This document shows, in pieces, positions 50,133 through 62,007 of a stretch of DNA of 64,000 nt; the first letter of the stretch is position 1; each line of letters starts with the position of its first letter. This DNA comes from Sanghuangporus weigelae (Eukaryota > Basidiomycota > Agaricomycetes > Hymenochaetales > Hymenochaetaceae), in NCBI GenBank assembly GCA_033182465.1, contig CP137327.1, positions 1,364,001 to 1,428,000 of the forward strand. Direction: 5' to 3'. A program made the position numbers and the translations under genes. Under the pieces are notes generated by a model that saw nothing but the letters and a program-made list of their open reading frames with translations, ran no database searches and was not told where the DNA came from.

Positions 50133-51201
50133 ATGCGCCCCGCCTTCGCCGTCGGTATAAAGCACGTCATTCGTGCTTCCACTCGTCCACCATTCAAAGC
50201 CAATCCTTCGCTTTCTCTTTCACCACTTGCATCCACTCGTAGCTTCTTCTGGAGTCGCGCCGAAACTACTACTAGCATGGCTGCTAAAACTGATAAGCCC
50301 GTCGTGCTCTATACGGCACCTACACCGAATGGCTGGGCACCGCAAATCCTCCTCGAGGAGCTTAAGGTGAGTTTAATCATATCTTCATATTGTGCAGAAG
50401 TTAATACTGACGACTGTACTAGACTACCTACGGAGGACCAGAATATGAGTAAGTACGACAAAGTACTAGAACTCGTTCAGAACTCTGAATGAATCTATCA
50501 CTCTCAGAAAAGTCGTAATGAGCATTCGCGACGCTGACATCGGGAAGGTCCACAACCAAGTCAAATCACCTTGGTTCCTCGAGATCAACCCCAACGGACG
50601 CATCCCAGCTATAACGCACGAAGGTTTCCCGGTCTTTGAAACCTCCGCGATCTTGGTCTACCTTGCTCAGCACTTCGACAAGGACGACAAATTCCACCAT
50701 GATCCTGTCAAGGACCCGAAAGGCTATAGCGAGGAGCTTCAGTGGCTGTTCTTCACGGTGAGTACGCGATGAAGAATGCAGGTTGGTATACTGATTGGAT
50801 GCATTGTCTGCGGTATTATTCAGCATGGAGGCATTGGACCAATGCAAGGCCAGGCAAATCACTTCAACCTCGCCGCAGCTGAGAAGATGTCCGTCTTTCC
50901 CTCCTGCTCCATTCTTATTCCCATAGCTGACTAAGCGTCTTTCCACACACCATTCTTTAGACCCTATGCAATCAACCGCTACCTGAACGAAACGAAACGT
51001 CTCTACGGTGTTCTGGAGTCTCAGCTCGCGAAACAAGACTATCTCGTTGGAAACCAGTACGGTATTGCGGATATCAAGGCCTTTGCGTGGGTGCGCATCG
51101 CAGAACGGACGGGTGTGTCGCTCGCTGAGTTCCCGAAGGTAAAGGCCTGGATAGATAGGATCGAGGAACGTCCGGCTGTCAAGGCTGGTCTGGCTGTTTA
51201 A
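50133..51201 (+). CDS. Glutathione S-transferase (Ure2p-like class)
   Basis: Exons 50133..50366, 50423..50448, 50508..50757, 50824..50888 and 50961..51201 encode 271 aa. The thioredoxin-fold N-domain has [38 protein letters not shown] and the glutathione-binding [11 protein letters not shown]. The helical C-domain has [30 protein letters not shown] and the tail. Motifs fit the fungal Ure2p-like / GTT-type GSTs, which act in detoxification and oxidative stress. The first ATG adds 48 residues that are Arg/Ser-rich and almost free of acid ([20 protein letters not shown]), which looks like a mitochondrial presequence. A second in-frame ATG at 50277 ([12 protein letters not shown]) gives a 223-aa cytosolic form, so dual targeting by start choice is plausible. 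Confidence 0.92.
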
Positions 51202-53132
51202 GATAGACAAGAAGTGCCTATTCTGTAGCTGTAGTAGGATAAGAAATAAACAAATTCGGTGATCGGCGATATCTTACCACATATGGGAAGTTTGTGGATT
51301 ACATGAGTTCTCTGGAAAGTTTCCGTTCGGTGTCTTACACACCGGGCAAAAACTCATTTCCGAACCGTGAAAATGTTACCCAGAATGGAAAAAGAGCCAA
51401 TCGGATGAGGGCTCACCCGTTCCGATCGAAATTTCTAAGGGCGCGGAATGAGTTTTTGCCCGGTGTGTTATGTAAACACGGATACGGACGCAAATATCCA
51501 AATTGCCAAATTCCACTCATCGGCATTTCCTATTCATAATTCTTCTGCTGATCCTGCTGATCCTGCTGAGCTAACATGTTCCTTATTATCCTTGGATCGC
51601 GAGATCTTGAAGAACAGCGAACAAACAGAGACTTACAAATATCTGAAAAAAGCTCGGGACGTTCGTTTGCTAAGTTCCGCAGATGCCCACTCTCAGCTGA
51701 ACATTTGTGAAGTAAACCTTACGCAGTTTGTGGTTCCGGTGGGAAATCATGTCACTAGGGCCAACCGCTTTCCGACGGGACCGAAACATCGATAGACAGG
51801 ATTGTTGAGTTACAAACACATGTCATATCTTCTAGGACTGAAGGTGCCTGAAGATGCCCAGACCCTGCGGATTCCGACATGATCTTTACTTTCAAGCGGT
51901 ACCTTTTTCTCTATCTCATCCATGGTATGTATGTATACGGGGGCAAATACTTATATCCTTGCGGGGAAGAATGACGTGCGCCTCGGAACCCCGCGCAATG
52001 TTTTCGGATAGAAGATCAAGTTGAAACCTTGAATTTACGGCTGTTTGCATGGTCTGGTCCGATGTCCGTTAGTCTTGTACTTTATGCATTATTCTGCTCC
52101 TATTTTATGATCCAGATGACGGTCCTCGTTTGAGATCTCGGAAGTATGGGGTGATATATCATTACTAAATAACTTCATACAAAGTTAGCGCTGCGAACAT
52201 CATCATCGCAATGTACTCTGCGGCTCATGTTGAGCAAAGGCGCAAAATATTGAAATGGAGTGATTGACACAACTCTGAGGTAAATTGGGTCACGGGGTCA
52301 CGATGAGGTGCGACCTGAACCACCTTCGGATCAAACAGACTAATGGTGTCGTGTTGCGGCACGATACGTCCGTTCGACGCCTCTTACCACTCTCTGGTTT
52401 GTTGGTTCTGTGCGAAATACTTCAAAGGACTGTTTCTGTATACGGCATGTGATACAAAGTCCAGAGCAAAGCATCTTTCCATCCTTGTCTCTTTGGCTGT
52501 TTTGAATAAAACTTTATTGCAACATTTCAAAATGAACGGTCTTTGCTCAGAGAAGAAGTGTCGTCCTATATTATGCGGACCGTACGGTGCGCGGGTAAAA
52601 ATGCGAAGAAAGAGCTCTTGGTAAGAGAGCAGGTCAGCCGATGTGTGGCCGACTTGCTTGTAGAAGACCACCATGGATGAACGATATATCTCGGATGTGG
52701 TTTGCTCCGTATCGGACGCCTTTTCATGGGAGTATTTTGTCGAATTTGCAGGTCACTTTGATCACCTGCTCGGGACCAGAGCGGGACTTGCATGGTATAC
52801 GGACAGGACCGAGGACGAGCCAATGTTCCGGTCTGCTCACGCAAGAAAACCGTCTGTTTTTTGTTTAGAGAAGAATAAACGCGGCCCTGATGACTAATTA
52901 TGGAAGCTGATCTTGATCTGTCCGTGACGATCATGGGATCTGCGACCGTCTTCTTTCCTGCCTTCATGTTACTTTCAGTCATGCTGCGTAGATTATATCC
53001 GAAATCCGTATCTCATGATTTTATTGACGCACATGTACAAATATGCAGCATTTTCCGTCGGCCGTATTCTTCCCTAGTCAGCTTGTCTGCCTCTTTGTTT
53101 CGCACAACAGAAAACGGAGAACCGTGGTCATC
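51202..53132. other. 1.9-kb region without a confident gene
   Basis: Contains MITE copy B (51338-51467) and a short 9-bp tandem run, (GCTGATCCT)n, near 51546-51570. Small ORFs on both strands (e.g. 52566-52982 minus, 52673-52897 plus) overlap one another and show no family features. The last part should hold the promoter of the GH3 gene. Confidence 0.45.
51338..51467 (-). mobile_element. 130-bp MITE, copy B
   Basis: Inverted copy of the element at 3662-3791, 128 of 130 positions identical. The same perfect 21-bp terminal inverted repeats are present, flanked by the 3-bp direct repeat TTA (51335-51337 and 51468-51470). Insertion lies ~135 bp beyond the glutathione transferase stop codon. Confidence 0.92.
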
Positions 53133-56100
53133 ATGCGTGCCATTCCGCTTGCGTTAGGCATTCTCGCGGTTTTCCAGGCATACTTGGAGAGCGCGTCTGC
53201 TCAACAAGCCTCTGATCCATCAGGCACCGCGAGCATCGATGCTAGTAGCTCCCTTGAATCTGCGCCGATCTCAGCACCGAGTATGTCGGTCGCGACGGGC
53301 ACAGTCTCTACGGCTGCTCCTGACTCTTCCTCTTCGGTCACAAGCTTCACCTCCTTTTCCAGCTCCTCGCTCTCGTCTGCCGAGACTACCTTTTATACGA
53401 CGGTAGGAAGTACGGGTGCTTCACTCCCGCTTTCTTCTACTGTCCCTGGAAATGCATCCTCAACAGTTTCGGGCTCATTTACCCCGGGCTCAACGGCAAG
53501 TGGAACCGGACTCGGAGGTATCGCTGTACAACCGACGCCAGACCCCGCCGAGACGCATCCATTCACTCCCTTCCCCAGTCCAACTCAACTTTCTGTTCCT
53601 GGTATGCCGTTTATGTTCTGCATCTCTCAACTCGTCTCGCTTGAACTTTGAACAGCACTCTGATGTTTATTCACAACCTTGCATTTCAGGACTTTTCCCT
53701 GATACGGACCCCTTATCCCCGCCCGGTGTATTCTCTGGACCAAAGATTATTCCCGATTTCAACCCTGCATGGTCAACTTCTTGGGACAGAGCTAAAGCCC
53801 TCATCAGTGGACTTAGTATAGAAGAAAAGGTGCCTTCAGCTTCGTAATAACATTTATCGTTCAGTCTTTATAGGCATTTATTCCAAGGTAAACTTCACCA
53901 CTGGCTCAGGTTGGATGACTGGTCGGTGCGTTGGTAATGTGCCACCGGTACCACTAGACGGTTCAGGGCCTTGGCAAGGACTTTGCTTACAAGTACGTCA
54001 TATTGTCCTTGCTTGGTTATCTGATGATGAACATGCACTTATGTATGCTTTGGGAACTTCTCAGGACGGTCCGCTTGGAGCACGTACTGTGGACTTCGCG
54101 ACGGTCTTTCCAGCAGGGATCAATGCCGCAGCGACCTGGCAGCGTGACTTGATCAGAAAACGAGGCAGAGCCTTGGGAAAAGAGTTCAGAGGAAAAGGTG
54201 TCCATGTTGCCTTAGGACCGATGATGAATCTTGGAAGAGTTCCGCAGGTGAGTTAGTCGCCTTGAGAATTGTCAACTTGCTCTCAATGAGTATTACCAGG
54301 GAGGAAGGAATTGGGAAGGATTCGGTGCTGATCCTTACCTTGCTGGAGAAGCTGCATATGAGACTATTCTAGGCATGCAGAGTACAGGCGTGCAAGCTTG
54401 TGCGAAACACTATGTCGATAAGTACGTTGGTAATTGCTCATTCAAATTGAAATAGACGACTGATGAGGAATTCCTCCTCCAGCGAGCAAGAACATGCCCG
54501 GATGACAGGGTCCTCTAATGTTGATGATCGAAGTCAACATGAGATATATGCTCATCCATTCCTGAAGAGTGTCATGGCGGGAGTTGCAAGTGTTCTATGC
54601 TCTTACAGTGAGTCTTAGTTCTCAGTTTAATCATGATTACACTTATAACGCCATGCAGACAGAATAAATGGGACGTACGCTTGCGAAAACGACCGAATGC
54701 TAAACGAGGTACTGAAAGGCGAATTCGGTTTCCGTGGATGTGTGTACTTTTTCTATTCTACAAAGTTCCTTATGCACTGACAAGAGCGTACATTTAGATG
54801 TCATGTCTGACTGGGGAGGGCAACATTCGACCTTGAGTGCAATACTTGGATTAGATGTATTTACTGATTTTATCAGCTTCCTTCTCTACTTCTTACACGC
54901 CTCATCGCCAGATGACAATGCCGGGCAATATCGATTTCGAGACACCTGCATCATATTGGGGCGCGAATCTCACAGCCTTCGTGAACAATGGATCTGTAGC
55001 CGAGGCGAGACTCGACGACATGGCGACGCGAATTGCTGCAGCTTGGTACTTCGTCCATCAGGACGAAGACTATCCTGTCGTCAATTTCAATGCTTTCGAC
55101 CCCGTTGATGAAGCAACGAACGAGCATGTGGACGTCCAGGATGATCACCACATGTAAGTATGACTGTCACCAAAGTTCATAGTCCCGACATTTTTAACCC
55201 CGATAAGTATTGTGCGAGAGGTTGGAGCGGCTTCGACGGTCTTACTTAAGAATGTGAACAAATCTCTTCCTCTCGGCAAACCGAGAAGCGTAACTCTGTT
55301 CGGTGCGTTCTTCGTACCATAATCATATCAATAATGCTTCGTATCAATATGCAAACTTTCACAGGACTTGACGGGGGACCTTCTCCAAGCGGACTTAGCA
55401 GGTTCCTTTATAATACAGGCAATGATGGCATTCTTGCCTCGGGGTGGGGTTCAGGAACAGCTAACGTATGCCTTTTGAGTACACCGACTCGAGTGATTTG
55501 CTTGCTGATACATATATAGTTCACATACCTTATATCTGTAAGTAGCTTTGTCTTTTCTTGTGCTACGACCTAGTGCAACATCTAATGACGACCTCAGCCT
55601 CTTGAAGCAATTCAACTTCGTGCGAGAAAAGATCGAACGACCATAAACTGGTTCTTCGACAACTATGACCTTCTCACAGCTGGAAATATGGCCACCCAGA
55701 CTGATGTAGCCATGGTCTTCGTTAACTCCGACTCTGGAGAAGCTGTTGGGATAGTTGATGGCAATGATGGTGATCGGAAGAACTTGACCGCGTGGCATAA
55801 TGGCGACGCGTTAGTTGCAGCGGTTGCAGAGCAGAACAACAATACAATTGTTGTCGTGCACTCCGTCGGACCGTTGATTATCGAGCCATGGATCGAACAC
55901 CCGAATGTCACTGCGGTGGTCTGGGCCGGACTCGGCGGCACCGAGACAGGGAATGCTTTGGTGGACGTGCTGTACGGTGATGTTAATCCGTCTGGTCGTC
56001 TGCCTTACACGATTGCGAAAAACATTAGTGACTATGGAGCACAGCTTGTGCTTGGAGGCAGCGACGACTCGATCCTGCAGATCCCCTACGAAGACAAGTA

Positions 56101-56786
56101 AAGCAATCCTTCCGAGTTGCCACGTAATAGTTGCACTAACTTGAACATGTTTGCGAAGGCTTCTCATCGATTACCGCCACTTCGATGCGAATAGAATAGA
56201 GCCGCGATTTGAATTTGGATTCGGGCTTAGCTATACGACATTCGAGTACTCGAACTTGTACATATCGGAAATCACCAGTGGATTTGCTTCGCAGAGCTTG
56301 CGATCTGCATGGAAGAAGGGCGAGCCGACTCCCAGCGGGGAAGGATCATCTGCGGCTTTGTGGTAAGTATCATGTGTATAAGCAAACATACGTGCTTTCA
56401 TCTGCTCAACACTATCTCGTAGGCTGCACGAACCTGCGTACGAAGTTACCTTTACCATTCAAAATACTGGAGACGCCGCAGGAACCGAAGTATGGAAGTC
56501 TCCTCTCCATTATGTTCTACTTTACCGACATGCAGACGTTCCATAGATACCTCAGTTGTATGTGCACCATCCTGATTCCGCAGGGGAACCACCGAGAGTA
56601 CTTAAGGGCTTCTCGGACGTGCTCCTAGAACCGGGACAGAGTGAGACGGTGACCATTACACTCTCGCGATATGATTTGTCCGTGTGGGATGTGGTAACTC
56701 AATCGTGGCGACGTCCAATTGGCACCATAAGGCTCAGCGTAGGTGCTAGTAGCAGAGACCTTCGACTAAAAGGTGCCTTCCCGTGA
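53133..56786 (+). CDS. GH3 beta-glucosidase, secreted, with Ser/Thr-rich N-terminal extension
   Basis: Intron-rich gene. Signal peptide [20 protein letters not shown]. Residues ~25-150 are Ser/Thr/Gly/Pro-rich, so probably heavily O-glycosylated. The GH3 domain follows: [51 protein letters not shown] (KH-NEQ substrate motif, built across an intron near 54420-54482) and the nucleophile motif [10 protein letters not shown] near 54800. The GH3-C domain has [20 protein letters not shown], then a fibronectin-III-like domain ([37 protein letters not shown]) ends at 56786. It releases glucose from cellobiose or beta-glucans outside the cell. The paralogue on the other strand ends at 63349 and matches about 80% of the last 76 residues. 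Confidence 0.9.
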
Positions 56787-57703
56787 AAGTTGAGGGGCTA
56801 AGAGCCATGGCGGAGTCCGAAGGAGATATGAGTTGATCTTGGTTGAAATATGGAAGGAGAAGTAATTCATGACAGCCCACTCAGTAGCGTATAGTCAGCA
56901 ACGCGCTCAACTCAAGAGATAATCGTTGATAGTTTAGAGAATGGATACGTTATCTGATGAATGATACGTCTTCTCCATTTGTTGAGATGGGATAGATATG
57001 CGGGAACCGACTGATTTACATATTTGCTGCGAATTATCGAAAGATGTAGTAACAGATAGGTTCTCTAAGGGGTGTGAACAAGTCAGCGTATTGGACCAAC
57101 ACCAGGATGCGCACGGTCACGTATTGTATTGAAACCGGATTCCTCGCTCACCTCCACTTCGGAACGACGAGATTAAGTTGGGTATTCTCTATCCCGATAT
57201 CATAGGAGGATACCTATCAGTAAAGCGTTGGTGCGGAGGCGGTACGGACTACGGAGACACAGTTCGAGTGATTCAATTCTAAATTTCGAGTTTGAACTCA
57301 TTGTTAAAGGGCACGAAACAGCTCGATTTACCAGCTGTGCTGGGTATCAAAGTCCTTTACTTCTAACCCAGGGATGAACTGAACATTGCATCCGGTTTAC
57401 CGTCGTCTTCGCACTTAGACCCTGCCAAGTTTTGCTGCTTTTGCAGCGGTTAACGCATTGGTTTGGTTCTGACGTCATTCCAATGGTAATGCACGTCTTA
57501 TTTACACTGAATTTCGGCCGTTGATTTTTAATTTTCCTATCCTGTACATGTTGGACATACAGCATTCTTCTTTTAGGATAGGTCCTATTTATCCGACATT
57601 GCCCGTGCTTTGGTATGTGGCGAGGGCGAGGACGCAAACTTCCGATCTGCCTAGATCGATGGCCTCTTTCCTCTCTCGCGCACAGGATCAGTGATTCTGA
57701 CTC
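56787..57703. other. Intergenic gap
   Basis: Terminator of the GH3 gene and promoter of the F-box gene. No other feature recognised. Confidence 0.45.
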
Positions 57704-59035
57704 ATGGACCATTCATCATTCTCTATATTGCCATCAGAACTCATCGAAAAAATCTTCTCTGAGTGTCTACCAAATATCCCAAGTTTCAAGGCCTGCGACG
57801 CGCCACTTCTCTTAACCCACGTCTGCCACGCATGGCGTTCGATTGCAGAAGATGCTCCGCGGCTTTGGTCTCACATTGCGATTCCTTGCTGGACCAAGTG
57901 TCCCTCTAATGTGTACGAACTCACAAGATTCTGGGTCAATCATACATTGAATGCGCCTCTTGATGTTGATATCTTGCTCTACAATGAAGATGCGCAAGCG
58001 TTTGCAAATTCAAAGGAGGCTGAGAACATGGATGCTCTGACGAACAGGTTGCTTGCGTTGCTTGCGCCATATCGTTCTCAGATACAGAGCTTATGGGGTG
58101 TCTTCCCCATATCATGTCTTCCTCTCGTTGGTGCGCAGGAGATGGAAAATATGAAACGACTGTTCTACTACGGGACACCCAAGTACGACAATCTTTTGCG
58201 GATCACAGAAACTTTCAATACTGAGGACGCTGAGATAAGATTGGACTTGGGACATTCGAAAGAAAACCTCAAGGTTCTTTCTATCACCGATTGTTCGGTA
58301 GACATCAACTCCATTCTTGTTCAAGCGCAGCTTACGCATCTCGAACTCTTTGATCTACATCGCTCAACCTTGATGTGTCAGGAAACCGCATTCAAGATTT
58401 TTCAAAGTTTACCTAATTTACAAAAATGCGTTTTGGAGCTGTTCAAGAATGAGCGCATTGCATGGAACAGGCAGGGTGATCGACTGGCTCTCGGCGATTT
58501 GGAACTCCTCTTTCTGATCTGGATCTTTCCTGCGGACATTACTATTCTCCTGGACAGTATTTCCGCGCCAAACCTTATAAGGCTTGGGATTCGAGGCACA
58601 CCGGCAGTAGGAATGTGGAATGGGCTTTACGATTTCCTCCAGTCATCGCAGCCGCCACTTCTGCGGCTGACTCTCGGGAACCTAGAAGATGTGGACATAC
58701 GACTCCTTGACTGTCTCAGGTGCTGCCCTCTTCTGACGCACCTCTCTATCAGCCACTCTCTTCTTCCTGAAAGATTATTTCCTTCTCTGATATTCAAGGG
58801 CGAAGCATGGGACATGGAGCTACTCCCTCGCCTCGAGATCTTTACAGTTGCATTTTGCGCTGGACTCAAAGCTAAGACCGTTGCTGCTTGCCTTGCAAGC
58901 CGAGCACAAGATGAACCGGCAGGCTTCCGCCGACTCCAGGAAGTAGAGATCGTCAAATGTGTTCACATAACTCAGAATGATGCGCCAATTCTTCTACAAT
59001 GCGGGGTGCAGAAACTTACCCTGAAGATATTGTGA
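57704..59035 (+). CDS. F-box protein with leucine-rich-repeat-like region
   Basis: Single-exon ORF of 443 aa. The N-terminus is an F-box of the Agaricomycete type (ILPSELIEKIFSECL, LLLTHVCHAWRSIAEDAPRL, WSHIAI). The remainder has irregular leucine-rich repeats (LKVLSITDCSVDINSIL, LTHLELFDLHRSTL, LLRLTLGNLEDVDIRLLD), expected to bind substrates of an SCF ubiquitin ligase. Such genes occur in large, fast-turning families in mushrooms. The start fits directly before the F-box. Target unknown. Confidence 0.88.
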   Translation: MDHSSFSILPSELIEKIFSECLPNIPSFKACDAPLLLTHVCHAWRSIAEDAPRLWSHIAIPCWTKCPSNVYELTRFWVNHTLNAPLDVDILLYNEDAQAFANSKEAENMDALTNRLLALLAPYRSQIQSLWGVFPISCLPLVGAQEMENMKRLFYYGTPKYDNLLRITETFNTEDAEIRLDLGHSKENLKVLSITDCSVDINSILVQAQLTHLELFDLHRSTLMCQETAFKIFQSLPNLQKCVLELFKNERIAWNRQGDRLALGDLELLFLIWIFPADITILLDSISAPNLIRLGIRGTPAVGMWNGLYDFLQSSQPPLLRLTLGNLEDVDIRLLDCLRCCPLLTHLSISHSLLPERLFPSLIFKGEAWDMELLPRLEIFTVAFCAGLKAKTVAACLASRAQDEPAGFRRLQEVEIVKCVHITQNDAPILLQCGVQKLTLKIL

Positions 59036-59342
59036 GAGTACCTTGCTCAGAGCGCCTGTCAGGCTGAAGGCTGAAAGTACATCCGTTCATTCACTTTCCA
59101 TCATATTATTCAGCGACTAGGAAAATGATCCTGCAGTGATCCTCGTGTCGATAGTTGTCATATACATGTCAGAAGTTCTATTCAAAGAGAGAATGATAAA
59201 AAGTAAATTTATGGTTGGTGCGAGGACAGTAAGATAAACTTTATTGCTGACGTACGACTGGCAAAATTTCAATAATGTAAAGTTGCAAGAACTAGCGGAC
59301 CACCGCCGACTCATGGCAAACGAAGGGGCATCAATAAATAGA

Positions 59343-59843
59343 TTAGTGCCATTTGATCTTCTCTATGAATGAGGAATCAACAACAGCTGCTACGGAAGCC
59401 ACGGTCAGAGGGACCAGAACAGCTTGGTTCCTCCCTTCCATCGTTATGACAAATAAAAGCAAGAAGACTATGAAAGAGGACAGTAAAACACCTATAATCC
59501 ACTGAGCTAGACTGCACATAAGGCGCTGAGTAGCATCAAATCTCTGCGCCTGAACGACGGAACTGCCAACGGATCCAAAGAGATAAGCATTCGAGCCTGC
59601 GACATAAACATAGGACTGCACTGCCTTGATGAAAGCAGGACACAGGAGATATCTCCCCACTTTCCTCAGCTCCCGGAGACTGGAATCATCAGATGCATCC
59701 TCCGATCCTTCAGCGGTATGGGGTTGAAATGTAATCGGGCTGGGAAGATTATTGTTCAGCTTACATAGCGTTATTGCGGAACCAGGAAAATCAAACCATT
59801 CTTCCTGACAACGAATACGGCTTATCGTGGAATTCTTCTGCAT
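59343..59843 (-). CDS. Hypothetical membrane protein or 3' part of one
   Basis: ORF of 166 codons starting MQKNSTISRIRCQEEWFDFP. Two hydrophobic segments near the C-terminus (AQWIIGVLLSSFIVFLLLFV and AVLVPLTVASVAAVV) suggest two transmembrane helices and a short tail, IEKIKWH. No family recognised. It could be the last exon of a longer minus-strand gene whose 5' exons I could not place in 59,850-60,190, or a stand-alone ORF. Confidence 0.4.
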   Translation of the reverse strand: MQKNSTISRIRCQEEWFDFPGSAITLCKLNNNLPSPITFQPHTAEGSEDASDDSSLRELRKVGRYLLCPAFIKAVQSYVYVAGSNAYLFGSVGSSVVQAQRFDATQRLMCSLAQWIIGVLLSSFIVFLLLFVITMEGRNQAVLVPLTVASVAAVVDSSFIEKIKWH

Positions 59844-60196
59844 TTAGTGTACGATTTTACAAAGTTCATACAAGGAACTCTTACGGAACTACAGGCACCG
59901 TTTCTTTTCCCTGTGCGTGTTCCCGAAGAACACAACTTCGATCGTACTTCATATTACATCGTGGTCGTGAACGGACTTATCAATCTATGTTTAAGCTGCA
60001 GTTGCCAGCAAAACGATTAGATTAAAGATAAACAAGACGAAACCGAGAAGGCTCTAGTAGCGAAACTTAAAAATTCCATGCGGAATCTGATGAAATAAAC
60101 GATACCGCAGGAAATATAATAAAGGGGGAAAAAACGAGAGTGTGGAAGTGATAATCTAACTTTGCATGAAGAAGTCCTTTGCACCATCAAAGGCTT

Positions 60197-61132
60197 TCAC
60201 ATCAATGCTGCGCCTGCAATGGCACCAACGGCAGCGAAGGATACTGCCAGAGTATGAGCCTTGATGTTTAGGGCTCCACTTTGATCTTGGATTGAGGCTG
60301 TTTCGCTTGGATCGATATTGTTAGTGTCGAGAGGAACAGGAATGACGATTGTGAGCGTCGTGGTGATGTAGTCGTCTGAGCCAGAGCCAGTGCGGTTGCG
60401 GGAACCAGATCCAGACGTTGGACTGGAACCAGCACCAGAACCGACAGGTGTCCATCCGTTGCTTATAGCGCTGGAACGATCGTCATCATCATCATCTCCA
60501 CCAAATCCGAGGAATCCGTTATCATCATCATCGTCGTCGTTTCCGCTCCCATTGCCATTGCCATTGCCGTTGCCGGTGCCGTTCCCGTTCCCATTGTTAT
60601 TGCCATTGCCGTTCCCGTTCCCGTTCTCATTGCCGTTCTCATCGCCATTATCATTGTTGTTGCCGGGGCCATTGCCATTGCCGTTCTCATTGCCATTCTC
60701 ATTGCTGTTCTCATTGCCATTGCCATTGCCATTGCCATTGCCATAATCCATTCCGCTGTCGTCGCCATTGAAGTTGTTGTTGTCATTACCATTACCGTTG
60801 CCGTTACCATTGAAGTTGTTCCCATTACCGCTAGGGAAGTTTTGTGCGTTCGATGGAGGGAAGGATCCGGTCTGTTGAGGATTTTGCACAGAACTAAATC
60901 CATTACCCCCAGTACTCGTGGGCATCATCCCGTTACCATTGCCATTGCCGTTTCCATCACCATTTTCATTGGAGTTGCCCGTGCCGCTGAGAAGGTAGCT
61001 TGTTAATACAAGTACTAGTCAATGGTAGAAAACAGTACGTAGCAGTTCTGGTACTTACGCAGTCTCGCTCTGTGCGAACACAGCCAAAGAGAAGTAAGAA
61101 AACAGAAGTGCGAGATATGGGACCACCTTCAT
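60197..61132 (-). CDS. GPI-anchored Asn/Gly-repeat secreted protein
   Basis: Exons 60197..60998 and 61059..61132 give 291 aa. The N-terminus MKVVPYLALLFSYFSLAVFA is a clear signal peptide ending at AQSE. The middle consists of degenerate Gly-Asn dipeptide runs with occasional Glu-Asn (about residues 30-160), followed by two Asp-rich blocks (DDDDDDNGF and GGDDDDDDRS). A Ser/Thr/Gly-rich stalk and a hydrophobic C-terminus (HTLAVSFAAVGAIAGAALM) without a charged tail fit a GPI-anchor signal. It is likely a cell-wall or plasma-membrane surface protein. No known domain. The repeat DNA forces a long antisense ORF (60390-60746) that should be ignored. Confidence 0.8.
60540..60960. repeat. Low-complexity GN-coding tandem repeat
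   Basis: On the plus strand this is a run of CATTGCCATTGCCGTT-type hexamers, coding Gly-Asn on the minus strand. It is prone to slippage, so its length probably varies between strains. Confidence 0.85.
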
Positions 61133-62007
61133 GTCGATTTGTTATGCTAGAGTGGGATTTCGACCTGTTTCCGTGCGGCTAAAGCTGGATGATTGGAGAA
61201 GATTCAAATAGCGCTCCGAGAGGAAAGTCGAATACAAACGTGGACAGAGACAAGCATATACGAATAATCCTTATATTGTACGTTCACTACATCCCAAGCG
61301 CCAACGTACTCGTTTTGCGTCGCTTATTTTGAAATGACTGGGAGAGAGAAAGCAAAGCTTGCTCGAAGCGGAAGGGTGGGAGCGCAAAGCGAAGCCGGAG
61401 ATGCGGCAGGATTGATGCATACAACTGCTTTGAAGTGCGCCGACATTTCCTCGAGACTCGTCGTCCCAAGTATACAGACCCGTCCAGAAATTTGCGCAAT
61501 GTTGAGAGGTTTGCTCCAGACACTGAGAACCATGACTCTTGAACTTTGGCTCAATAAAGTAGCAAAGTAATTGAAGACTAAGAAGTCTATGGGCTTTCCA
61601 AGACTTCTGAGATGGACTAAGTACAGGTCCGAAGTAGACGTGCATGCCTTGGGCTTGATCGACCGGAGTCTACTAAATATTCGCCATGAATGGAGTAAGA
61701 CTCCCAGGAGCATGTGATCGCGTTCTCATTCCAAGCTTTCCCGAATCCTTGGCATTTCACAACTTTCACTTCATTCATGATTCAAACGCCATCAAATATA
61801 CGGAAGACAAAAACCGGGCGAAATGAATTGTCCGCAACACACATGCCTGCAATAACGCAGTGCATGCAACACAACATCCAAGACTAATGCTAATAACTAA
61901 AAGGCTTTATGTAAACATGAAGTCTGTATGAAATGTGAGTAATGCTTCATCAACACGCCGTTTCCTCCTTCACCGGCGTGGTCCGAACGCATGCGAGGAA
62001 GGATTTT
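61133..62007. other. Gap between the two GPI-protein genes
   Basis: Promoter of the GN-repeat gene plus the 3' flank of the next. Overlapping minus ORFs at 61271-61713 and a plus ORF at 61334-61570 show no recognisable domain and are not called. Confidence 0.4.

Noticed and set aside
52343-52982. Overlapping plus and minus ORFs of 70-140 codons
   Set aside because: Mutually overlapping, with no domain, no signal peptide and no conserved splice pattern.
60390-60746. 118-codon plus-strand ORF made of Leu-Pro repeats
   Set aside because: Antisense shadow of the Gly-Asn hexamer repeat in the GPI-protein gene.
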